NCBI GenBank assembly: GCA_012960305.1
Contig: DUBM01000011.1
Location: forward strand, 496,001 to 560,000
From: Gammaproteobacteria bacterium
GTDB taxonomy: Bacteria; Pseudomonadota; Gammaproteobacteria; Pseudomonadales; Pseudohongiellaceae
Reading direction: 5' to 3'
Length of the DNA stretch: 64,000 nucleotides
Below are positions 17,412 through 26,687 of the stretch, piece by piece. The first letter of the stretch is position 1. Every line of letters begins with the position of its first letter. Under the pieces are notes generated by a model. It worked only from the letters and a program-made list of their open reading frames with translations, ran no database searches and was not told the DNA's origin. The translations under genes were made by a program, and so were the position numbers.

Positions 17412-17539
17412 AATCTCCTCCGGTTGATTATTCTAGTGACACAAGCAAGAGCTAAGTCACCAACGCTTTTGTACCCTTTGTAACACAAAATTTCCAGCAA
17501 TAATGACTCAAGTGAGTGATTTTCGGCCTAAAAATCAAT

Positions 17540-18655
17540 CTAAAACAGAGTCATACGACGAGAGGCTCTCAATAACTGCTCAGATTCAGCCTCCAGCTCG
17601 GCAATTTGAATCTCCAACTGCTGCTTTTCTGAAGAAGATAGGACTGTGCTTTGGTCTTTTATCGAGCGAAGTCGTTCAATGGATTTCATCAGTTCTCTGG
17701 TGTAGCGACTCATCTCAAAGCGTTTTGCATCTCTCTGAGATTGACGATAACGGGGATTCTCCACCTGGACGGTGTAACAAGTCCGAACCATGACACCTTG
17801 AGAGTTTCGTACATTCCGACAACGTGTTTGACTAATATAGGGATTGGCCATTCCCTGAAAAGCTGTGTAGGGAGTTCTTGCTGCGGCTCTGGCGATAGAC
17901 AAATCTGCCTGAGACTTTCCATAGATCACCTGCAATAAGCTTTCTGGTTGCAAGCCAACTTGTATCTCCATGCTTGCAATAGACTTTTCATAAAATCTAC
18001 TCAGATCAGAAGCAGTTCTGTTTAGACCCTGAAAACTTTGCTCTAGCAAATTTTCCCGCATTACTCTTAATTTCCAACCTCCATAACCTTCGATTGAGGT
18101 CATGTATCTGGGGTCAGTGAACTCAAATAATCGACTGGCAATGTGATAACTCAGCTCCTCCCAGTTATCTACTTCATCCCAGGCTTTAAGTTGGCTATTG
18201 CTATCGATTAGAAACTCGATAACTGGAAGCTGTTCCTCACTATATAAACCGGTATTGATTCTCGCGACTTGAAGCGCGTCACCATACACTTGAATAGCAC
18301 TTTGATAATCTGCCATGTCGGTAAAGAGCCTACCTAAATCTCCGTAGGCCTCGATAAGCGCCGGGTCGTATATTCCCAGGTTAGATTGCATCTCGATTAT
18401 TGCTGACTGCCGCGCCGCCAGCTCTCTGGCATAAGCCAATGCCTGCGCGCTCTCTTTAGGGCTAATTGTTTCATCAGGAAGCCTCGAATCTGCTTCGATC
18501 TCCGCAGCTTGCTCATTTTGAATAGTACTATTGGCCTCAGGCTGCGCAAAAGTCGAAACATGAAAAATGCCAAGCACTAACAGCAAAAATGCTTTCGCTA
18601 GTAGTTCTGGCAGTTCTTGCACATTGATTCCCATGGATAAATCCCGGAGCCTCAT
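17540..18655 (-). CDS. Secreted tetratricopeptide-repeat protein
   Basis: Protein of 371 residues with a signal peptide (AKAFLLLVLGIFHVSTFAQ) and at least one clear TPR-like helical pair near residues 100-135 (LGRLFTDMADYQSAIQVYGD). A coiled-coil-like C-terminus is rich in Glu and Gln (QLEIQIAELEAESEQLL). Two cysteines sit in a central segment (TRCRNVRN and RTCYTVQ) and may form a disulfide. No catalytic motif is seen. An ATG at 18634 is an alternative start that shortens the leader by seven residues. It probably acts as a periplasmic scaffold. The gene stands alone, divergent from a TonB receptor. Confidence 0.8.
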   Translation of the reverse strand: MRLRDLSMGINVQELPELLAKAFLLLVLGIFHVSTFAQPEANSTIQNEQAAEIEADSRLPDETISPKESAQALAYARELAARQSAIIEMQSNLGIYDPALIEAYGDLGRLFTDMADYQSAIQVYGDALQVARINTGLYSEEQLPVIEFLIDSNSQLKAWDEVDNWEELSYHIASRLFEFTDPRYMTSIEGYGGWKLRVMRENLLEQSFQGLNRTASDLSRFYEKSIASMEIQVGLQPESLLQVIYGKSQADLSIARAAARTPYTAFQGMANPYISQTRCRNVRNSQGVMVRTCYTVQVENPRYRQSQRDAKRFEMSRYTRELMKSIERLRSIKDQSTVLSSSEKQQLEIQIAELEAESEQLLRASRRMTLF

Positions 18656-18904
18656 AACGAGTTATTTGTTTACTTAACAAGCATTTATAGACTAACAGAC
18701 CTGCATCAATACTGAATCACTTTTACCGAATAAGAATCTAGCACTGGGGGCTCAGACTAGTAACTCTGCTATTTGTTTTATATCTCTTTTATTTTTTTTG
18801 CAAAGCGAATCTAGATTGCGCCGTGACAATATGCCACATCACGGTATAAAAGAATCCCCACTATAATTTCGTTTAAAATTTTTAGCCACTTTTTGAGTAT
18901 AAAC

Positions 18905-21094
18905 ATGAGCCATAAATTCCTAAGTAAGCGGACAGCCCAAACCCTAACGGTTTTTTTGGCAAGTTTACCAATATTAATTATTGCCAGCTCGACATCTTTT
19001 GCCCAAGAGAATATCGAGGAAGTTATCATCATAGGTCGGCAAGAGTTTATCGAAAAAGAGTTCACTGCAACTCGAGCGGGTGCCAACGTAGACGCGGCAA
19101 AACTGATGAATCAAGTTCCTGGCGGAGCCGCAGCCAACAACGGACCTCTCACAGGTCAAATTCAGTACCGTGGCATGTTCGGCCCGCGCATCAATGTTCG
19201 AGTTGATGGCATGCTAATTCATGGTGGCGGTCCAAACTGGATGGCTCCCCCGCTTCATCACATCCCCGCAGGTTTAATGCAAGATTTAACAGTTGAGCAA
19301 GGGATACCTTCGATTTCAACTGGGGGTGGTATTGGTGGTGCGGCAACTGCACATTGGAAAAGGCCTGCCTATAACATCAGCAACGATTGGAAATTTAGTG
19401 GCGATACCGAAACTGCATTGAGTTCAGTTGATTCTGGCTCGAGCGTTTCAGGTGTTTTTGGGCTGAGCTCTGCAAATCAAAGAATCTACGCTGTAGGGAG
19501 TTTTGATGAGGGCGATGATTATGAATCTGCTAAAGGAAAGGTTAGCGCAACTGAGTACGATAGAGATGTTTACGGTCTCGGCTACGGTTTCAGCAAAGGT
19601 GGACATGAGTTTGAAGTTAATATTCACAAGATAAAAACCGAAGATACCGGTACCCCGGGCCTGCCAATGGATATCGACTGGTTTAATACTGAAGTATGGA
19701 ATGCCAGCTATAAAACTGACTTGAATGGAATTGGTTTAGAAGTAAGAGTCTATGGCTCGGAAATTGATCATGGGATGAGCAATTCATTGTTGCGGCCGAC
19801 GCCAGATTTCTCTTCGCTAATGTTACCTCCCTTTATTGGTGACGATGCTAGATCCGTCGTAACAGACAGCGAGGAGTCGGGTTTTAAAGTTGCCTTAGAT
19901 TGGGCAGTTGGCAATGGCACCGTCATCACTGGCATCGAAGGAAAAGACGGTAAGCATAATGCGGCTGTTTATGACCCGGACTTTACTCCTTTCTTCGTTA
20001 ATAATTTCAATGACTCTGACGTCGAAAGCTTGGCCGTATTCGGCGAATGGTCTTCTTTGATTGGTAAAAATTGGTATGTGGAAGCCGGCTTCCGCTCTGA
20101 AGAAGTCGACATGAGCACGGATACTGTTGATGCTTTCCCTGCACGTTTAGTGGACATGGATCCTGCGAAGTGGCCCATGGGTACACCACCTCGCGCCGTT
20201 TGGCTGCTGAGACAAAATTTTAACAATGCTGATCGATCTCAGAACGATCGAAACCTGGATTGGGTTTTGAAGAGCCGCTATCAAGCGACCGGCAATTTGG
20301 TTGTTGAACTAGGTATAGCGCGGAAAAACCGCTCTCCACTCTACCAAGAACGGTATCTATGGATTCCTCTTGAAGCCAATGCTGGACTAGGTGACGGCAA
20401 TAATTACGTAGGCAATCCGCTACTAGAGCCAGAAGAGTCGCACCAAATAGAACTTGGCTTCGACTGGAGCTTTGGTGACTTCTACTTTTCACCGAGAATT
20501 TTCAGACGCCAAGTAGATGACTACATTCAAGGTGTGTCAGCAACAAATATGGCAGTTATAGGAGTGAGTGCGAATGCTAATGGCGACCCAACTCCATTAA
20601 TATTTGCTAACACTGAAGCGGAATTTAACGGTGTTGACGCTACCTTCGGCGCAAAAATCAATGACAGCTGGCGCCTTGAAGGTGTTGTTTCGATTGTTAA
20701 TGCTGACCGTAAAGATATTAGCGATAGTCTCTACCGAGTTGCTCCAGACAATCTAAGATTGTCACTCCTTTATGAAGCGAATACATTTAATGCAAAGTTT
20801 GAACAGGTGTTTATTGCAGAACAGCACCAACTTTCTCGCACTAATACCTTCGATCCTTTGAACGTAAATAATTCTTTCGTCAATACGGACAGCTATTCTC
20901 TAACCAATGTATTCTTAACTTGGATGTTAGACGAGAATTTAACGGTGTCTGCTGGAGCTGAGAACCTTTTCGACGAAGACTATGTTGATCACTTGACTGG
21001 TTTCAATCGAGTGCTTAGTAGTCGAGTACCTCGGGGTACCAGAATGTTTGGCCCTGGTCGTAATCTATTTGGTCGAGTGCAGTATCGCTGGTAG
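18905..21094 (+). CDS. TonB-dependent receptor
   Basis: Outer-membrane receptor of 729 residues. Signal peptide TLTVFLASLPILIIASSTSFAQ is followed by a TonB-box-like segment (NIEEVIIIGRQ). The plug contains QIQYRGMFGPRINVRVDGM and PSISTGGGIGGAATAHWK, a divergent form of the usual plug turn. The barrel carries paired aromatic strands and ends in FGRVQYRW, a terminal aromatic. A TTG at 18893 opens the frame but the ATG at 18905 gives the normal signal peptide. Ligand unknown. It is flanked by a secreted TPR protein (divergent) and a cyclase-family hydrolase (convergent). Confidence 0.95.
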   Translation: MSHKFLSKRTAQTLTVFLASLPILIIASSTSFAQENIEEVIIIGRQEFIEKEFTATRAGANVDAAKLMNQVPGGAAANNGPLTGQIQYRGMFGPRINVRVDGMLIHGGGPNWMAPPLHHIPAGLMQDLTVEQGIPSISTGGGIGGAATAHWKRPAYNISNDWKFSGDTETALSSVDSGSSVSGVFGLSSANQRIYAVGSFDEGDDYESAKGKVSATEYDRDVYGLGYGFSKGGHEFEVNIHKIKTEDTGTPGLPMDIDWFNTEVWNASYKTDLNGIGLEVRVYGSEIDHGMSNSLLRPTPDFSSLMLPPFIGDDARSVVTDSEESGFKVALDWAVGNGTVITGIEGKDGKHNAAVYDPDFTPFFVNNFNDSDVESLAVFGEWSSLIGKNWYVEAGFRSEEVDMSTDTVDAFPARLVDMDPAKWPMGTPPRAVWLLRQNFNNADRSQNDRNLDWVLKSRYQATGNLVVELGIARKNRSPLYQERYLWIPLEANAGLGDGNNYVGNPLLEPEESHQIELGFDWSFGDFYFSPRIFRRQVDDYIQGVSATNMAVIGVSANANGDPTPLIFANTEAEFNGVDATFGAKINDSWRLEGVVSIVNADRKDISDSLYRVAPDNLRLSLLYEANTFNAKFEQVFIAEQHQLSRTNTFDPLNVNNSFVNTDSYSLTNVFLTWMLDENLTVSAGAENLFDEDYVDHLTGFNRVLSSRVPRGTRMFGPGRNLFGRVQYRW

Positions 21095-21103
21095 TTAAAC
21101 TTA

Positions 21104-21170
21104 ATAACTGCTGCTTGTTGCGGCTCAGACGTTTTTGTAAAACTCCTTGACCCACTCCAGCAGCAGTTAT
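21104..21170. repeat. 12-bp perfect inverted repeat between convergent genes
   Basis: ATAACTGCTGCT at 21104-21115 is exactly inverted at 21159-21170, with 43 bases between. It lies between the TonB receptor stop and the cyclase gene stop. No clear T-run follows on either strand, so a role as a bidirectional terminator is possible but unproven. Confidence 0.5.
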
Positions 21171-21179
21171 ATTAGCTAT

Positions 21180-22166
21180 TCAGAATGTTGCAATCGGATT
21201 AAGAGGAGAACCTGTTCCGCCACCCACTCTAAGCGGTGCCGTGGTGAATAGAAATTCCCATCGATTGTGATCTGCCGCAGCTTCCGCTACAGCCTCCAAA
21301 TCAAGGTTATCGAAAATCGGTGTACCAAGAGCAACTAGAAATAATGCGTGAGTTGGCGAATTAAAATTCGCCATACCTGGAGGTTGAACATCCAATGCGG
21401 CATCACTGCCAATAATCGAAATATCTCTATCTTTAAACCACTGTACTGCCGAGGCGTGCATCCCCGCAGAACTAGTAGCTAAATTCCAGGCACCGAGCGC
21501 TTCCCGTCGAGCCCAGCGGCCGGTTCGTATTAAAACGACATCAGCAGAGCCAATTGTGATCCCTGTTTCTTCTTCCCAGGCATCAAACCAATCAGCAGTG
21601 AAAGGAGTTTCCAATTCTATCCAGTCAACATTTTTCAGCCGTGGCATATCTATCAAAATACCCCGCGCAAAAACACCATCTTTGAACGAGGTAATAGCAT
21701 TTTTCGCGCAGCCAGTTTGAGTTACTTCATTCTCAGAAAAGCCGTTGTACATTTTCCCATCGTGAAACCGATGACAAAGAGCATCTAAATGAGAATGGGC
21801 ATAACCATGATAAGTAACACCATAATGATCCCCAGACCAAGGACCTGGACTACTGCCCACTGAGGTCATGCGATGATCAAAGGGATTACCGTTGTCGGCC
21901 GCTTCTTCTTCCAACACTTCGTGGGCCATGGATACCGAGATTCCGCTACTTACGAGCTTTGCCGCAGCAACCCGGGACTCGGGCGTGATGAGATTAAGGG
22001 TTCCCATTTGGTCATCGTTGCCCCAACGGCCCCAATTGGAAAGACTCACCATGAGATCGTTTACATCCTTTGCAGTGATTTCTTGAGCACTAATCGAATT
22101 GCTTAATGGCAATAGTGTCGCAACAGTTATTACCAGTATTGGTTTTATTAGTAACTTCACTTTCAT
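21180..22166 (-). CDS. Cyclase-family (kynurenine formamidase-like) metal hydrolase, exported
   Basis: Protein of 328 residues in the cyclase / bacterial kynurenine formamidase family (COG1878). The metal-binding motif appears as HSHLDALCHRFHDG, a variant of the family HxGTHxDxPxH. DVVLIRTGRW and a later GSDAALDVQP block also fit. The signal peptide is IKPILVITVATLLPLSNSISAQ, which is unusual for formamidase itself and suggests hydrolysis of another amide or lactone in the periplasm. AAGGA lies 8 bases before the ATG. The isomerase-like gene upstream lies 70 bases away on the same strand. Confidence 0.88.
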   Translation of the reverse strand: MKVKLLIKPILVITVATLLPLSNSISAQEITAKDVNDLMVSLSNWGRWGNDDQMGTLNLITPESRVAAAKLVSSGISVSMAHEVLEEEAADNGNPFDHRMTSVGSSPGPWSGDHYGVTYHGYAHSHLDALCHRFHDGKMYNGFSENEVTQTGCAKNAITSFKDGVFARGILIDMPRLKNVDWIELETPFTADWFDAWEEETGITIGSADVVLIRTGRWARREALGAWNLATSSAGMHASAVQWFKDRDISIIGSDAALDVQPPGMANFNSPTHALFLVALGTPIFDNLDLEAVAEAAADHNRWEFLFTTAPLRVGGGTGSPLNPIATF

Positions 22167-22236
22167 TTTTTTATTCCTTATCTTGTTATTCTGAATCTAG
22201 CAGTATTTATTTGTCTAGTTTTAGCATCAGTAGCGC

Positions 22237-22878
22237 CTAGCTACGACGAAGATTCTTTTGATCCAAGCGCCAACGCAGGGTGTCAATTCGATCTTGGCCA
22301 AAAAAGGGTTCGCTTTCGAACACATAAGTAGGCACTCCCCAATGGTTTGCCGCTTGCAAATTATCTTGGTTCCTTTCAATTTCTTGCAAATGGTCTCCAT
22401 CTTCTATAGCCACTCTCATCTCACTAAGATTTAGTTCAGCTTCTCCGGTCGCAAACTCCAGATGGTCATGTATATGCCAATCTTTCGTGCCTCCAAAGAT
22501 TAAATGGGAAACATGTTTCGCAAACTCTACTCCTTTCCCCAGGCGTTGCGCCTCAATTCCTAGTTTTGTGAGTTCATAAATTAAAGGTTGTTCAGGAGCT
22601 ATCTCATAGGTTTCCATATTTTGCACTATGGGGTCAGGGTCAGGCCAGCGATTTGGCATGCTCAAAAATTTAGCCCTCCTCACCCAGTCCATGCGAATGT
22701 ATTTCGCCCGCTTCAAATTTTCTGGATTGAAAAAGTCTGGCGCTCGCACAGCAATAGGAAGCACTGGTCGAAGATTTACCTCAACAGCATAGTCTTTTTT
22801 CAGTTGCAGCATATCTGGCGTTGCCAGATAGGAATATGGAGAGCGAAAGGAAAAATAAACATCGATATTGGTAAACAC
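22237..22878 (-). CDS. 2-hydroxychromene-2-carboxylate isomerase-like (DsbA / GST-kappa fold)
   Basis: Cytoplasmic protein of 213 residues with the thioredoxin-fold of HCCA isomerase and kappa-class glutathione transferase. The N-terminus (VYFSFRSPYSYLA) contains the Ser used to activate glutathione in that family in place of a CxxC pair. VPTYVFESEPFFGQDRID near the C-terminus is the conserved WGVPTFV-type block. The start codon is GTG with AGAGGAAG about 6 bases upstream. HCCA isomerase acts in naphthalene breakdown, but no other naphthalene genes are here, so the substrate is open. It is probably in an operon with the cyclase-family hydrolase. Confidence 0.88.
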   Translation of the reverse strand: MFTNIDVYFSFRSPYSYLATPDMLQLKKDYAVEVNLRPVLPIAVRAPDFFNPENLKRAKYIRMDWVRRAKFLSMPNRWPDPDPIVQNMETYEIAPEQPLIYELTKLGIEAQRLGKGVEFAKHVSHLIFGGTKDWHIHDHLEFATGEAELNLSEMRVAIEDGDHLQEIERNQDNLQAANHWGVPTYVFESEPFFGQDRIDTLRWRLDQKNLRRS

Positions 22879-23252
22879 AAACTTCCTCTATATTAGAAAT
22901 TAGAGTCGAGATTCATAAAGTCGGAGTCTATTCCGTTTCGATATTGTTTGCTCTTTAAATTGGTGCAACGACAGAGAACAAATAACAATCTCTGAGAGGT
23001 TTTTCTTACGCAGTAAAGGAAACTGAAAAGACCAATTATGACTGTAGACCTACCGCAAACACAGTGTCACAAGCGCGAATTTAGCAATTGCCAGAAAAGG
23101 GTTGGGTTTTTTGCTGTCCCGAGAATCATTTCATTCCAATATAAAGAAAATCGCTGCTCACAAGCATGACAAAGTTCCGGCACTGGGGTAATCTCAAGGC
23201 TTTCATGATCGAAACCTATACAGCAGTACCCTACATTAATGAGGTACGAATA
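22879..23252. other. Divergent intergenic region
   Basis: About 370 bases between the isomerase-like gene (-) and the soluble PQQ dehydrogenase (+). It should hold both promoters. No RNA gene, hairpin terminator or convincing operator is seen. Confidence 0.5.
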
Positions 23253-25244
23253 ATGATAAAAACCAATCGCTCTTCTCCAAGGTTTATGGGCTTAGTTTCC
23301 GCACTGACTGGACTAATGACATTTTTGTCATTCAATGCCAGCGCACAGGAAACAGTTGAATGGACCACTCTTGGAAATGACTTTGCTCATACCCGATCGA
23401 CTTCTGCTGACCAGATTACTGCGGAGAACTTTTCAGATCTTGAGGTCGCCTGGGAATGGGACGGAGCGAGCTTTGAGGCTCAAAGCGGACGAGCCACTCC
23501 CAGCTACATTAATGGCCGGCTCTACACCGTTGCCGGTGCTCGCCGCCACGTGGTGGCCATTGACCCGCAATCTGGCGCGACTATTTGGTCCTACCGTGAA
23601 CCAGATACAGGCCGCTGGGAATATTCCATGCGGGCTGACTATGGCAAGGGTGTGGGGTATGCGAATATCGATGGCAAAGATATAATCTATATCATCTCAC
23701 CGGGGTTTTTCCTGACAGCTCTCGATGCAGATACTGGACAACCTATTGAAGGCTTTGGTGGTCAGGTTCCTATCGATGGTTTTCCGGAAACCGGTGTTGT
23801 CGATATGCTGGCAGACCTCGGACACCCTTATGATCCTTATGATGGCATTCCACTTGAACGCGGCTACATCACCTCATCCTCGCCACCTATCATCGTTAAT
23901 GATGTAGTCGTAGTCGGTAATTCCGCTGAACAGGGCTACCATCAATCGCGCATAGAAAATGTCCCCGGTGACCTACTTGGCTATGACGCCAGAACCGGTG
24001 AATTCCTTTGGAAATTCAACGTAATTCCCCAGCCCGGCGAGTATGGCCATGAAACTTGGCAAAATGATGCCTGGCAGTACACTGGTGATATCTCTTCCTG
24101 GGCACCAATCTCTGCTGACCTAGAACTCAACTTGGTTTACGTACCCACCAACGGCGTTACCATTGATTACTACGGCGGTCATCATCCTGGTGATAACCTC
24201 TACGGCACCAGTTTGATCGCACTAAATGCACGTACTGGTGAGCGCGCATGGCATTTTCAAATGGTGCATCATGACATTTGGAATTTCGATACGCCCACAG
24301 CTCCCATTCTGCTAGATGTGAATACCGCAGAAGGGCTAACACCAATTGTGGCCCAAGCAACCAAGCAAGGTTATGTCTACACATTTAATCGCGAAACCGG
24401 TGAACCGATTTGGCCGATCGAAGAAGTACCTATGCCACAATCAACGGTCCCTGGCGAGCAATTAGCTGCAACGCAACCAATTCCCAGCAAACCGGCAGCA
24501 TTTGAATACACCGGTTCCAGTGAAGACCTATTGGCGGACTTTACCCCTGATATTAGACGCCAAGCATTAGAAGCTGTAGCTGAATTTCAAATGGGGCCAC
24601 TTTTCAATCCACCGATTCAACGTAATCACCCTTCTGGCAAACTCGCTGCGCTGATGTGCCCTTCAGGTGCTGTTAATATTACCCACCCGCCAGTGGCTGA
24701 CCCTGTTTCAGGTATTATGTATGTAATTTCACGCTATGGCTGTGGCTCGAGACAGCTAGTTTCAGGTGAAGAAGCGGATACCTTTTATGATGCGCCAACA
24801 GGCGTCACTCTTTCCCAATATGCGGCAGCGAATGGTGGTCCTACTCCGCGACACCCTGCGGGCATACCTTTGTGGAAACCGCCCTACAGCCGCATAACCG
24901 CGATAGACATGAACAGTGGCGATCATCTGTGGATGATTCCAGCAGGCTATACACCTGAGCGTGTTCAAAATTTACCAGAACTGACAGGTGTCGATATTGG
25001 CAATACAGGCTCCGGGGCAGTTGGCCCTATGGTAGTGACTGACACGGTGCTTATTTATGGTAATGTTACTAGTGATGGTGAACCCCATCTATTTGCATTG
25101 GATAAGCAAACAGGGGTAGAAGTTGCTCGTGTTCAGGCACCGGCTCTGAGCAGATATGGCATGAGCTCTTGGATTCATGATGGAAGACAATATGTAATTC
25201 TTCAAACAGGCAGTTCGCTAACTGCCATGGCTTTACCTAATTAG
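23253..25244 (+). CDS. Soluble periplasmic PQQ-dependent dehydrogenase
   Basis: Quinoprotein of about 663 residues. A signal peptide (LVSALTGLMTFLSFNASAQ) replaces the membrane anchor of the Gcd type. The propeller starts EWTTLGNDFAHTRSTSADQI and contains several GxxxWxY/F blade motifs, for example TGERAWHFQMVHHDIWNFD, which is typical of PQQ alcohol and sugar dehydrogenases. No adjacent Cys-Cys pair of the methanol dehydrogenase type was seen, and no fused cytochrome. GAGG lies 8 bases before the ATG at 23253; an earlier ATG at 23166 would hide the signal peptide. It is followed after 43 bases by a lectin-like secreted protein. Substrate unknown. Confidence 0.92.
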   Translation: MIKTNRSSPRFMGLVSALTGLMTFLSFNASAQETVEWTTLGNDFAHTRSTSADQITAENFSDLEVAWEWDGASFEAQSGRATPSYINGRLYTVAGARRHVVAIDPQSGATIWSYREPDTGRWEYSMRADYGKGVGYANIDGKDIIYIISPGFFLTALDADTGQPIEGFGGQVPIDGFPETGVVDMLADLGHPYDPYDGIPLERGYITSSSPPIIVNDVVVVGNSAEQGYHQSRIENVPGDLLGYDARTGEFLWKFNVIPQPGEYGHETWQNDAWQYTGDISSWAPISADLELNLVYVPTNGVTIDYYGGHHPGDNLYGTSLIALNARTGERAWHFQMVHHDIWNFDTPTAPILLDVNTAEGLTPIVAQATKQGYVYTFNRETGEPIWPIEEVPMPQSTVPGEQLAATQPIPSKPAAFEYTGSSEDLLADFTPDIRRQALEAVAEFQMGPLFNPPIQRNHPSGKLAALMCPSGAVNITHPPVADPVSGIMYVISRYGCGSRQLVSGEEADTFYDAPTGVTLSQYAAANGGPTPRHPAGIPLWKPPYSRITAIDMNSGDHLWMIPAGYTPERVQNLPELTGVDIGNTGSGAVGPMVVTDTVLIYGNVTSDGEPHLFALDKQTGVEVARVQAPALSRYGMSSWIHDGRQYVILQTGSSLTAMALPN

Positions 25245-25287
25245 AAAAACCACAAACAATAAATGTAAAAAATCGAGGAGTTAATCG

Positions 25288-25947
25288 ATGAAGAAATCAC
25301 TACTACTAAGCTCTGCTGCGCTAATTACTGCTGCAGCAACTTTTACTACTATCAATTCGCAAACAAATGAATTGAGCTTTTTCATTACCAGCGTTGGCTC
25401 TGGCGATGGTGCTAACCTAGGTGGTCTTGCAGGTGCCGATGCTCATTGCGCTAGCCTTGCATCAGCTGCAGGCTCTCGCGGTAAGACTTGGCGAGCATAT
25501 CTAAGTGCCCATGGGACAGCCAACTCCCCTCGTGTGAACGCACGAGAGCGTATCGGTTTCGGCCCTTGGTATAACGCTGACGGTGTTGAAGTGGCTTCGA
25601 CTTTGAATAACCTTCATAGCAATTATATGCAGCTTGGCAAACAAGGTTCACTGAATGAAAAGGGCGGAGTTGTGAATGGTCGAGGTGATACTCCTAATCA
25701 ACATGATATTCTGACTGGATCAACTCTTGATGGTCGACTGATCGATGATGGTAGCAATCACACTTGTAACAACTGGACTAGCAATGCAGATGGTGAAGGC
25801 ACTGCTCAGGTTGGTCACTTTGACCGTACCGGTGGTGGTCAGAATCCAACTTCCTGGAACAGCGCCCATGGCTCTGCAGGCTGCAGTCAGGACAATCTAG
25901 TTCGTACAGGTGGCGCCGGATATTACTATTGCTTCGCAATTGATTAG
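25288..25947 (+). CDS. Secreted lectin-like (DUF1554-type) protein
   Basis: Exported protein of 219 residues, signal peptide LLLSSAALITAAATFTTINS. The mature part begins FFITSVGSGDGANLGGLAGA, then DAHCASLASAAGSRGKTWRAY, a pattern I associate with DUF1554 / endostatin-like C-type lectin folds. Four cysteines (DAHC, NHTC, AGCS, YYYC) could make two disulfides. GAGGAG precedes the ATG. The gene sits directly after the soluble PQQ dehydrogenase and is closed by a strong terminator, so the two probably form one transcript. The lectin-like domain may bind a surface glycan or a ligand of the dehydrogenase; this is inference. Confidence 0.8.
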   Translation: MKKSLLLSSAALITAAATFTTINSQTNELSFFITSVGSGDGANLGGLAGADAHCASLASAAGSRGKTWRAYLSAHGTANSPRVNARERIGFGPWYNADGVEVASTLNNLHSNYMQLGKQGSLNEKGGVVNGRGDTPNQHDILTGSTLDGRLIDDGSNHTCNNWTSNADGEGTAQVGHFDRTGGGQNPTSWNSAHGSAGCSQDNLVRTGGAGYYYCFAID

Positions 25948-26006
25948 ATAATTAATACTTTGAAACTTACTTAGATTTGTTTTAAATATGATTTGTAAGT
26001 CGTACG

Positions 26007-26045
26007 AATGGTGTGATTAGGAATTCCTAATCACACCATTTTTCC
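26007..26045 (+). terminator. Terminator formed by a perfect 34-bp palindrome
   Basis: Bases 26007-26040 are a perfect palindrome centred on GAATTC. As RNA it makes a stem of about 15 bp with a 4-base AAUU loop, followed by TTTTTCC. It ends the dehydrogenase/lectin transcript. Confidence 0.85.
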
Positions 26046-26056
26046 TTGAGGTAGTA

Positions 26057-26683
26057 ATGATTAAACTCTATGGTTTTGGCCAATCCCGTTCTTTTCGAGC
26101 ACTATGGGCTCTGGAAGAAAGTGGGTTAGCATACGAATACGTGCCGGTCACACTACGCACCGATGGAGCTGAAGTTGATAGCGCACAGCATCCGAATTAT
26201 CTGTCATTGAACGTACAGGGCAAAGTTCCAAGTCTGGAGATTAATGGTCAAATTATTACCGAGAGTGTTGCCATCTTAAATTATATTGGGCGCGAGGCAC
26301 CGAAGTCAGGATTGCTACCTGAGATGGATACTTTAAGTCTCGCTCGCTACGATGAATTAGCAGCTTTTATTCTCGCAGAATTAGAACAACCGCTTTGGAG
26401 CAAAGGAAAACATGTATTTGCTTTACCAGAGGAGCAGCGCATCCCTCAAATGTTGGAAACTGCAAAATTTGAATTCGCCAAAGCAGTCTCTGCCTTAGAT
26501 CATCTCTTAGGTGACGATGATTTTGCTATAAATAACTCCTTCACCCTGATTGATATCTTGTTGGCACAAACATTTAACTGGGCGATTCGTTTCGAATATG
26601 ATGTCCCCGAAAAATATGTTCGCCTTAAAGAGCGACACTATGCGAGACCAGCAGCCAAAAGAGCTTTCGCAATAGTCGAGTAA
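26057..26683 (+). CDS. Glutathione S-transferase family protein
   Basis: Cytosolic 208-residue glutathione transferase. The N-terminal thioredoxin-like domain begins KLYGFGQSRSFRALWALEE, with the Ser used for glutathione activation. VPSLEINGQIITESVAIL gives the cis-Pro turn and the E-S pair that binds the glutamyl moiety. The C-terminal all-helical domain contains FTLIDILLAQTFNWA, with the conserved capping Asp. GAGGT lies before the ATG. The next gene starts 4 bases after the stop. Substrate unknown. Confidence 0.9.
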   Translation: MIKLYGFGQSRSFRALWALEESGLAYEYVPVTLRTDGAEVDSAQHPNYLSLNVQGKVPSLEINGQIITESVAILNYIGREAPKSGLLPEMDTLSLARYDELAAFILAELEQPLWSKGKHVFALPEEQRIPQMLETAKFEFAKAVSALDHLLGDDDFAINNSFTLIDILLAQTFNWAIRFEYDVPEKYVRLKERHYARPAAKRAFAIVE

Positions 26684-26687
26684 TTCT

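Noticed and set aside
23166-23252. Longer N-terminus for the soluble PQQ dehydrogenase
   Set aside because: It would bury the signal peptide, whereas the ATG at 23253 has a GAGG at good spacing.
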